A stretch of DNA of 26,157 nucleotides. Origin: an uncultured Prevotella sp. Lineage in GTDB: Bacteria > Bacteroidota > Bacteroidia > Bacteroidales > Bacteroidaceae. The notes below the pieces were generated by a model. That model searched no databases. It saw only the letters and a program-made list of their open reading frames with translations, and was not told the DNA's origin. The stretch covers positions 1 through 26,157 of the forward strand of contig CAKZVT010000035.1 of assembly GCA_937922435.1 (NCBI GenBank), in the 5' to 3' direction. The position numbers were made by a program, and so were the translations under genes. Of this stretch, positions 1 through 5,372 are shown piece after piece (the first letter of the stretch is position 1; every line of letters starts with the position of its first letter).

Positions 1-830
1 ACCCACGCACGTCAGGGCGGCACATACCGGGGGACGTGCTCGCCACGCTTCCGCGCATCATCGGGAAGGTGTTAGCATGGAAGGAACTCGGAGCTTACCT
101 CAGGTCGGTCGGTGTTGACGCCGGGAATATAGACATGGGCAGGCTCCGTTTGGACGACACAGGCGGCGGACACCACGCCATACTTGTGACCGGTACATAC
201 CCAGACGGTCTCGACAAGGGCGAAATGCAGGTGTACTCGATGGTGTTCGGGCGTATGCTTGAAGCACTCATGCCTCATTGCAAGGTGGAGCATACGAGGG
301 TGGAAGCCTCATGCGCCGGGCGGAAGTTCGTCCTCGACACGAGCCGCATCTTGGAAAGCGGTTGGCAGGGAATATCGGGGCATACGCATGGCATAGTTCC
401 GCAGGGCTCTGTCATAATGGATTTGCCGCCATTGACTGTCGGAGAGGAGGTGCAGGTTTCGGCGTGCAGCGTGGCTCAAAAGAAGGGGCTGCCGTCGGAG
501 CCGATGACGGACGCGGAGCTTGTGGAATTCATGGACGCGAACAGGCTCGGCACGGCGGCCACGCGCACGGCCATCATGCAGACGCTTGTGGACCGCAAAT
601 ATGTGAGGCATTCAGGCAAATATATAATCCCCACGCCAAAGGGACTGTTCGTCTATGAGACCTTCAAGGGCATGAAGATAGCCGATGCGGCGCTCACCTC
701 GGACTGGGAGGAGCGTCTTGAAGCAGTGGAAAACGGTTCATTATGCCAAAAGGAGTTCCTGCGGATGGCCGCAGAACTCACGGCGGAAGTGACTGAAGAC
801 ATTTTCAGGAGGTACAGGAAGGGCGCTTGA
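1..830 (+). CDS. topB: DNA topoisomerase III-like (type IA), 3' part only
   Basis: Type IA topoisomerases relax or decatenate DNA by cutting one strand through a catalytic Tyr. The frame is open from the left edge. The window starts with the last two bases of a codon (AC), followed by PRTSGRHIPGDVLATLPRII, which matches the family active-site segment (Y)PRTxSRY. The missing codon is therefore probably TAC, the catalytic Tyr, and the N-terminal Toprim half lies outside the window. Further on are GGGHHAILVTG (the family's HHAI block) and the C-terminal block around EPMTDAELVEFMDANRLGT-ATR with IIPTPKG. The protein stops without zinc fingers. A GTG at 36 is in frame but is not the start. Bacteroidales conjugative elements carry such enzymes (for example Exc of CTnDOT). 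The family is certain; the symbol is approximate. Confidence 0.88.
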   Translation, partial: PRTSGRHIPGDVLATLPRIIGKVLAWKELGAYLRSVGVDAGNIDMGRLRLDDTGGGHHAILVTGTYPDGLDKGEMQVYSMVFGRMLEALMPHCKVEHTRVEASCAGRKFVLDTSRILESGWQGISGHTHGIVPQGSVIMDLPPLTVGEEVQVSACSVAQKKGLPSEPMTDAELVEFMDANRLGTAATRTAIMQTLVDRKYVRHSGKYIIPTPKGLFVYETFKGMKIADAALTSDWEERLEAVENGSLCQKEFLRMAAELTAEVTEDIFRRYRKGA

Positions 831-855
831 AGCAATAAAAATGCCCGAAGAAAGG

Positions 856-883
856 AAATGCAGGCCGGAGGCGGTCTGCATTT
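856..883 (+). terminator. Rho-independent terminator after the topoisomerase gene
   Basis: AAATGCAGGCCG (856-867) pairs with CGGTCTGCATTT (872-883) around a GGAG tetraloop, with one G-U pair. Five Ts overlap and follow the right arm (881-885). It sits 25 bp after the topoisomerase stop and separates that gene from the PRTRC operon. Confidence 0.8.
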
Positions 884-898
884 TTCATATAAAAAAGA

Positions 899-906
899 TA
901 TGTTTC
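899..906 (+). promoter_or_regulatory. Possible Bacteroidetes -7 box (TATGTTTC) before the PRTRC leader
   Basis: TATGTTTC matches seven of eight positions of the TAnnTTTG consensus for Bacteroidetes sigma-ABfr promoters. It lies just after the topoisomerase terminator. Transcription from here would start almost exactly at the beginning of the long nested inverted repeat (908-1076). No convincing -33 TTTG was found, so this is an inference. Confidence 0.3.
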
Positions 907-907
907 T

Positions 908-1076
908 CCGATTTTTGACGGCAAAGGTCCGCGATTGCGGCCGTGCGTGCAAGGCGGCCCGTTCGGGCTTGGCCGTCTGGAGAAAAATCATCCTCGCTTT
1001 ACTGCGGTATTTTTCTCCGCCGGGCCTTGCCACGCCACTTACGCCAATCGCGGCACCGTATGCCTGTAAAAATCGG
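908..1076 (+). other. Long nested imperfect inverted repeat (structured leader or DNA palindrome)
   Basis: Four pairs of arms are properly nested around a 20-nt centre. 908-923 pairs with 1061-1076 (CCGATTTTT ... GGCA, 13 of 16). 929-937 CCGCGATTG pairs with 1045-1053 CAATCGCGG (perfect, extended by GGT/ACC after a one-base bulge). 945-961 pairs with 1021-1035 (GCGTG, CAAGGC and CCCG against CGGGCCTTGCCACGC, with small bulges). 979-988 GGAGAAAAAT pairs with 1009-1018 ATTTTTCTCC (perfect). The segment lies in the 312-bp gap between the topoisomerase and the first small gene. It could be a structured 5' leader or ncRNA, or a replication or transfer site. The rest of the gap (1077-1142) is A-rich with nothing more identified. 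Confidence 0.65.
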
Positions 1077-1142
1077 GAAAACATATCCCCATTGGGATGT
1101 CAGTCCCGTATAACAGAACAATAACAAACAAAAACAAGAGCT

Positions 1143-1343
1143 ATGGAAACGACAAGACAGAACGCCGCGACGCCTGCGGCAATCCAACCGTCAGTAAGGC
1201 GCAGGCCACTGCAAGGGGACAATGACGGAACAAAAGGAATGCCGGTGCACATAGGTTATTACCTCGCGCAGTTGGCCGGAATATCGAAACGTCCCGACAG
1301 GGAGCAACTGCTGAAGGCGTTTTTCAATGGAACCGAAGTTTAA
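1143..1343 (+). CDS. Small protein of unknown function, first gene of the PRTRC operon (66 aa)
   Basis: Not recognised. The product is 66 aa, hydrophilic and basic in its first half (METTRQNAATPAAIQPSVRRR). It has a more conserved-looking end, VHIGYYLAQLAGISKRPDREQLLKAFFNGTEV, probably helical. It has no signal peptide or membrane segment. The ATG follows an A-rich stretch (AACAAACAAAAACAAGAGCT), as is usual in Bacteroidetes. It ends 20 bp before the protein E gene, on the same strand and with the same GC-rich codon use, so co-transcription is likely. Its position at the head of the PRTRC operon suggests a cassette accessory protein, but no function can be assigned. Confidence 0.6.
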   Translation: METTRQNAATPAAIQPSVRRRPLQGDNDGTKGMPVHIGYYLAQLAGISKRPDREQLLKAFFNGTEV

Positions 1344-1363
1344 CCGATAAAACAGATTCAACC

Positions 1364-2248
1364 ATGTTTTTCCAGACAATTTACGGCTTGCTTACCGAAA
1401 GTACGGAAGTAGGCATCAACATCAAGCGTGTGAACGACAAGCTGACCGTGGCGGTAATGCCGAGACACAAGGAACTAAAAGACGGGGCTTCCGGCGGATT
1501 CATCCCGTTGGTAGCAAGCGGAACGCCGGAAGAGCTTGACTGTGGCTTTGCCAACATTATGGCCGCGCCAGTGGCCAAGGCCGTCGGGATAATGACGAAC
1601 CTGAAAGAGTTTGAGCGTCAGGCGGAGAAAGCCGCCGCAAAGGGCAAGCCCAAGGCGGCTGCGGAAAAGGAGACGAAAGAGGCCAAGGAGACAAAAGAAA
1701 AGAACGACAGGCTCGACAAGCTGATGAAGCGTATTGACGAGTCCGTAACGGCTCGACGCTTCGCCGACGCTATGGCGTTGCTGAAGCATGCCCTTACCTT
1801 TGCCCCGGCTGAAAAGCAGGAAATGGTGAAGGCAAAGATGCAGGAGGTAAGGAGAAAGTCGGAGGAAGGCAGCCTGTTCGCAGGACAACCGCCGACCGCA
1901 TACCGACCGGTAGTACAGACACAGCCGCAACAGCCAGTGCAGGCTGCCACACCGGCACCGACAGCCGGGCAACAATTCCAGCCACGGCCTGTCATGCCTG
2001 CCGCAACGCAAGCTGTCCAAGCCGGGACAATGCAGCAAGGGCCTTTACAGCCTGCACCGCAACAGCCGGCTTACGCCACGGCTCAACAAAACGCAGCCCA
2101 ATACGGAAATCCGCAAGGATACGGAGCAGACAAAGACGAAGAGTATGACATGGACGCTTTCAGGGAAGACCCTTACGCGGAATATGTCGACTTTCCGCAG
2201 GAATGCCGCATGAGGGACGAGGCTCAGGTGGAGATGTCGTTCACATAA
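1364..2248 (+). CDS. PRTRC system protein E
   Basis: PRTRC (ParB-Related, ThiF-Related Cassette) proteins are encoded on plasmids and integrative elements; protein E has no known biochemical role. The N-terminal 90 residues carry the family pattern MFFQTIYGLL ... DKLTVAVMPRHKELKDGA ... IPLVASGTPEELDCGFANIM. A charged K/E/A-rich, probably coiled-coil segment follows (about 85-125). Next is a helical region resembling a tetratricopeptide-like unit (about 125-165: SVTARRFADAMALLKHALTFAPAEKQEMVKAKM). Last comes a long low-complexity Q/P/A-rich tail (about 175-250) ending in an acidic segment. The tail is likely disordered. The gene sits directly upstream of the PRTRC C gene. Assignment is from the N-terminal pattern and context. 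Confidence 0.8.
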   Translation: MFFQTIYGLLTESTEVGINIKRVNDKLTVAVMPRHKELKDGASGGFIPLVASGTPEELDCGFANIMAAPVAKAVGIMTNLKEFERQAEKAAAKGKPKAAAEKETKEAKETKEKNDRLDKLMKRIDESVTARRFADAMALLKHALTFAPAEKQEMVKAKMQEVRRKSEEGSLFAGQPPTAYRPVVQTQPQQPVQAATPAPTAGQQFQPRPVMPAATQAVQAGTMQQGPLQPAPQQPAYATAQQNAAQYGNPQGYGADKDEEYDMDAFREDPYAEYVDFPQECRMRDEAQVEMSFT

Positions 2249-2300
2249 TAAACAAAGGAGACACACAAACCGATTACAAACCTATAAAAACAAAAGGACT

Positions 2301-2522
2301 ATGGCACTTGAAATAAAAGGACTCAAGAGGGTTTTCAAACTGAAGAAGAACGGCGAGACGCTGAGACTGGACGACCCAAACCCGGAGATGGCCGTCAACG
2401 ATGTGATGGACTTCTACTCGATGACTTACCCGGAACTGACAACCGCCACACCTCACGGTCCCGTGATGGAGGACGACTGCGCCGTGTACGAGTTCAAGAC
2501 AACCATCGGCACGAAAGGATGA
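2301..2522 (+). CDS. PRTRC system protein C, ubiquitin-like (73 aa)
   Basis: Protein C belongs to a family described as a prokaryotic ubiquitin-like beta-grasp protein (Prok_Ub). The product is 73 aa, close to ubiquitin in size. It carries the family pattern LKRVFKLKKNGETLRLDDPNPEMAVNDVMDFYS, then YPELTTATPHGPV, then CAVYEFKTTIGTKG. It ends in a C-terminal Gly, as expected for a protein that could be adenylated and conjugated without processing. The same operon encodes E2-like (protein B) and E1-like (ThiF) proteins. Family membership is well supported by pattern and context. Actual conjugation is inferred, and the ending is a single Gly rather than GG. Confidence 0.85.
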   Translation: MALEIKGLKRVFKLKKNGETLRLDDPNPEMAVNDVMDFYSMTYPELTTATPHGPVMEDDCAVYEFKTTIGTKG

Positions 2523-2526
2523 GAGT

Positions 2527-2703
2527 ATGAAAGCGGACATTCAAAACAAAAGGAAAGAAGCATGCAGGCTGTTGCAGGATTACGAAACGGAGCGGCTGGC
2601 GCGCCTCATAATAGTGGACGTCATGTCGGCAACGGACATAAGCCGGGGAACAATAAGACGGAGAAGAAGACTTCCACCGCAAGGAAGCGTAACGGTTTTC
2701 TGA
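2527..2703 (+). CDS. Small basic protein of unknown function within the PRTRC operon (58 aa)
   Basis: A 58-codon frame starts at an ATG four bases after the protein C stop and ends at TGA 2701-2703. The product begins MKADIQNKRKEACRLLQDYE and continues with an amphipathic stretch (TERLARLIIVDVMSATDIS). It then has a very basic GTIRRRRRL and ends QGSVTVF. The tight spacing, the helical pattern and operon-like codon use support a real gene. A longer overlapping frame (from 2562) reaches into the next gene but encodes G/N/T-rich nonsense over the same bases. Its basic segment hints at nucleic-acid or partner binding. No family is recognised. Confidence 0.5.
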   Translation: MKADIQNKRKEACRLLQDYETERLARLIIVDVMSATDISRGTIRRRRRLPPQGSVTVF

Positions 2704-2723
2704 CGGGGAGGCTCCTCCCCGTC
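2702..2723 (+). other. Perfect GC-rich inverted repeat between two PRTRC operon genes
   Basis: GACGGGGAGG (2702-2711) is followed two bases later by its exact complement CCTCCCCGTC (2714-2723). It overlaps the TGA of the 58-aa gene and precedes the F-like gene. No T-run follows, so it is not a classical terminator. It could be an RNA stability or partial attenuation element, which is inference only. Confidence 0.55.
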
Positions 2724-2774
2724 GCTTCCGGCCTTTGTGTCGAGACAGACGGAGTGAAGACCGGCGTCGCGACA

Positions 2775-3677
2775 ATGGCGAACCTCGACTACCTGTACCG
2801 CTCGGCCGCGAACTACGCCCGGTTGCTCGGTATAAGATTGAAGTTCAACTGCAAGAAATACGCAAGGCACCCGAAGCTCGGTATGGCGGAGCTGTACCGG
2901 GCTTTTGACGCCATTGTGCCCGAGAACGTAAACATCGAGCTTGACGGCGGCCGGCTCGTTTTCTGCCTGTACCGTTTCAACAAATGGCCCGACTACGAGG
3001 TGCTGTGGCTTCCGTTGGACTTTACCGACAGCCTTTCAAAGGAAGTGAGGCGCGTAACGCTTGAGTTTATTAGGCGTTTCGCGAGGCATCACGGCATGTG
3101 GAGTATTACAGACTTATATCATTTCAGTATGGCTGAAGACTGGCTCACGTGTGATGAAGATGAAGAGGACGGCGGAAAAGTCAAGGACAGGGCTGAGCGT
3201 CGGCGGACGCAGCGCCTGTTGGAATCGTACAACAGCGGCAGGATTTCAAGGCTTCTCAAGAGGATGGACGGCAGGGCTTTCTGCCATGACCTTGAAAAAG
3301 CGTTGGACTCATGCCGTCCTGAAAGCGGATCCGAACGGACATTGCTCGGCATAGTCAAGGACGGCCTGACTCTCATTGGCAACGGAAAGCCGTGCATAAT
3401 GGACTACGAATACGACTGGGCAAAGGAGGAAGATCCGGACATCATGCCTGCCGGACTTGAGAGCCAAGTGCTCGTGGCCTACTCCCTCGATGACGAGGTT
3501 GCGGCTGAAGTGATGCAGGCTTTCTCCGCCGACGTGCGCGAAAGCTACAACCTCACGCCGGTGACAAGGCTGCTCATTACGCCGGAGACAGACAAGGTGT
3601 TTACAGAGGACGACTTTCCTGAGCGTTTTGCTAAGTGGTTTTACCGCTTAGTGGAACACGTCAGTGAAAACTTCTAA
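2775..3677 (+). CDS. Uncharacterised PRTRC operon protein, possibly the protein F counterpart (about 300 aa)
   Basis: The ATG at 2775 (MANLDYLYRSAANYARLLGI) is preferred. Upstream codons back to 2562 are open but give low-complexity sequence overlapping the 58-aa gene and a hairpin. The product is soluble, with no signal peptide or membrane segment. It has an N-terminal alpha/beta region (FDAIVPENVNIELDGGRLVFCLYRF), an acidic stretch (DEDEEDGGK), a basic patch (DRAERRRTQR) and many Trp and Tyr. It sits between the C and B genes with a 22-bp gap before protein B. PRTRC protein F is the most divergent family of this cassette, and size and position would fit. I cannot identify a decisive motif, so this remains a positional suggestion. 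Confidence 0.7.
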   Translation: MANLDYLYRSAANYARLLGIRLKFNCKKYARHPKLGMAELYRAFDAIVPENVNIELDGGRLVFCLYRFNKWPDYEVLWLPLDFTDSLSKEVRRVTLEFIRRFARHHGMWSITDLYHFSMAEDWLTCDEDEEDGGKVKDRAERRRTQRLLESYNSGRISRLLKRMDGRAFCHDLEKALDSCRPESGSERTLLGIVKDGLTLIGNGKPCIMDYEYDWAKEEDPDIMPAGLESQVLVAYSLDDEVAAEVMQAFSADVRESYNLTPVTRLLITPETDKVFTEDDFPERFAKWFYRLVEHVSENF

Positions 3678-3699
3678 TTCAAATTAAAAGAAATATGAC

Positions 3700-4395
3700 A
3701 TGAACGAGCTTACAAGGAAGATACACGGGATTTTCAGGCCGAAGGCCGCCCTCATCGCATACGAATGCGGCGAGGGGTACAGCAGGGACAGCTATCTCGA
3801 ACTGCGCCCGATAAACGAAAACGGCAGGATGGGCGCGGCGGTGCCGGTGTCGTATGACTTCATGAACGCGCTGGTTGAGAACTATTCGGCCGACGCCTGC
3901 GGTACGCCGCACGGCAGGCTGCCTGAAAACATGCTCCTCTGCGACACGAGGCGCGGCCATGAGCGGTACGTGTGGTGGAACGCCCCGCGCCGCCGCAGGA
4001 TGTTCTTCAAGGACACGCTGGACATCGCCGACGGTGAGTTCGGCGTGCCGGGAGTTGTCTATGACGCAAGGTCGGACAGCCTGTCCGTGTACGCTTTCAA
4101 GGGCTTACGTCCCAATGACGACGAGATTTTATACCGTGCGCCGTTCTTCAATGTTACGGGAGCGAGCGTATGTCTCGGCAACGCGCCGCTCAACCTTCCG
4201 CCGGACCCGTCGTTCGAGTGTCTCGTAGAGTGCTGGGAGCGGCGTTTCTGGATGAGCGAGTTCTCGCATCTCGGCGGTGGCTGTAACCCGACAAGAAGCA
4301 ACCTTGTCATCGTTACGGAGAACGCGAGGGACAAATCCTTCGACAACGAGGAACTGATACCCATGAACATGAAACTTAAAGACCTTTTGAAATGA
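3700..4395 (+). CDS. PRTRC system protein B, E2-like (231 aa)
   Basis: Protein B belongs to a family described as prokaryotic E2 family D, predicted ubiquitin-conjugating-like proteins. The match rests on RYVWWNAPRRRRMFF (about 89-103), then GVPGVVYDARSDSLSVYAFKG, then APFFNV-TGASVCLGNAPL, then the end region CWERRFWMSEFSHLGG. The segment FFNVTGASVCLGN resembles the canonical E2 catalytic loop (HPNV...G.ICLD), which makes Cys158 the likely thiol-accepting residue; this is my inference. The stop overlaps the ThiF start by four bases (ATGA), so translation of E2- and E1-like proteins is probably coupled. The protein is cytosolic, with no signal peptide. Confidence 0.82.
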   Translation: MNELTRKIHGIFRPKAALIAYECGEGYSRDSYLELRPINENGRMGAAVPVSYDFMNALVENYSADACGTPHGRLPENMLLCDTRRGHERYVWWNAPRRRRMFFKDTLDIADGEFGVPGVVYDARSDSLSVYAFKGLRPNDDEILYRAPFFNVTGASVCLGNAPLNLPPDPSFECLVECWERRFWMSEFSHLGGGCNPTRSNLVIVTENARDKSFDNEELIPMNMKLKDLLK

Positions 4396-5171
4396 AACGG
4401 ATTCATTATACTGACAACTACCTTCTTTCACCTTACCATCCAGTAAGCGTGTTCGTAATCGGAGCCGGCGGGACAGGTTCGCAGGTGGTCACAAACCTTG
4501 CACGCATGGACGTGGCGTTGCGTTCGCTCGGACATCCGGGGCTGCACGTCACAGTTTTTGACGGCGACACGGTGTCGGAGGCGAACATCGGGCGGCAACT
4601 GTTCAGTCCGTCCGAAGTCGGTCTCAACAAGGCCGTGGCCCTCGTTACGCGAATCAACCGCTTTTTCGGCATGGGATGGACGGCGGAGGCGTTCCGTTAT
4701 CCTTGCCGCACGGGTGAGACGATGACGGCCAACATAACCTTGACCTGCACTGACAACGTACGCTCGCGCCTCGACCTGTGGCGCTTCCTGAAAAAACACC
4801 GCGACGTGAGAAATAACGACCATAAGACACCGCTGTACTGGATGGACTTCGGCAATGCGCAGTTCACAGGGCAGGTACTCGTCGGAACGGTGCGCAACAA
4901 AATCCGCCAGCCGTCATCAAAGGAGTTCGTAACCGTGCCGAAGCTGAACGTCATCACGGAAGAAGTAAGCTACTCGACCATCGACGAGAAAGACTCCGGG
5001 CCGAGCTGTTCGCTCGCCGAGGCGTTGGAAAAACAGGATCTGTTCGTCAATTCCATGCTGGCGCAGGTTGGTTGCGCCCTGCTTTGGAAAATGCTCCGTG
5101 AGGGACGCACGCCTTACCGTGGGGCTTACATGAACTTGGAGACAATGCGTATCACGCCGATAAGCATCTGA
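4392..5171 (+). CDS. PRTRC system ThiF-family protein, E1-like adenylyltransferase (259 aa)
   Basis: ThiF/E1 enzymes adenylate the C-terminal Gly of a ubiquitin-like protein. The E1 motifs appear in order. The nucleotide loop is VIGAGGTGS (22-30). The ATP/Mg Asp segment is FDGDTVSEANIGRQLF, with D57 and D59 and the N65..R68-Q69 signature. Lys80 lies in GLNKAVAL, and CTDNVRSR follows at about 119-126. Near the end, GPSCSLAEAL (Cys206) matches the position and shape of the catalytic-Cys loop of E1 enzymes (PxCT). No CxxC zinc pair is obvious. It is the last gene of the + strand operon, overlapping protein B by four bases and followed by a terminator. Substrate (protein C) and partner (protein B) are inferred from the operon. 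Confidence 0.88.
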   Translation: MKRIHYTDNYLLSPYHPVSVFVIGAGGTGSQVVTNLARMDVALRSLGHPGLHVTVFDGDTVSEANIGRQLFSPSEVGLNKAVALVTRINRFFGMGWTAEAFRYPCRTGETMTANITLTCTDNVRSRLDLWRFLKKHRDVRNNDHKTPLYWMDFGNAQFTGQVLVGTVRNKIRQPSSKEFVTVPKLNVITEEVSYSTIDEKDSGPSCSLAEALEKQDLFVNSMLAQVGCALLWKMLREGRTPYRGAYMNLETMRITPISI

Positions 5172-5181
5172 CACAAAAACA

Positions 5182-5216
5182 AAAGGCCACATATTGGCTT
5201 GCAATACGTGGCCTTT
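5182..5216 (-). terminator. Terminator for the helicase gene (- strand)
   Basis: AAAGGCCAC (5182-5190) pairs with GTGGCCTTT (5208-5216). After one mismatch the stem continues TATTG/CAATA around the loop. Read on the - strand, the hairpin ends in TTTTGTTTTTG, a proper U-rich tail for the helicase transcript. On the + strand the tail is only three Ts. Confidence 0.7.
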
Positions 5217-5224
5217 CAGCGTGT

Positions 5225-5267
5225 AAAAGGTGTCCTTTTATCGCCCCAAAAGCCACCTTTTGCATTT
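5225..5267 (+). terminator. Terminator for the PRTRC operon (+ strand)
   Basis: AAAAGGTG (5225-5232) pairs with CACCTTTT (5254-5261), with an inner CTTTT/AAAAG stem. It is followed on the + strand by GCATTTTTT. It lies about 55 bp beyond the ThiF stop, next to the opposing helicase terminator. The remaining 5268-5372 contain nothing I can identify. Confidence 0.65.
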
Positions 5268-5372
5268 TTTCTGTTTCTTGTCCGAATATCCGAACACAAT
5301 AAATGCCGCAAGCATCTCTGTATCAACGAGTTTGTTTGCGACATTAATAATATCAGGCATTAATGGGTGTTG

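Noticed and set aside
858..1124. 88-codon open frame on the + strand in the gap after the topoisomerase gene
   Set aside because: It starts inside the terminator and runs through the nested inverted repeat; the product is Cys/Arg/Ala-rich with no family pattern, so the frame is a by-product of the palindrome.
1475..2038. 187-codon antisense frame over the protein E gene
   Set aside because: Leu/Arg/Cys-rich shadow of the Q/P/A-rich sense frame; no start context, and opposite to the operon.
2562..2774. N-terminal extension of the F-like protein
   Set aside because: Overlaps the 58-aa gene and a hairpin, and encodes low-complexity G/N/T/K sequence; ATG 2775 begins the natural-looking protein.
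5268..5372. Possible att site at the border between the element-type block and the helicase
   Set aside because: No tRNA end, no integrase and no direct repeat that I could match to another place in the window.
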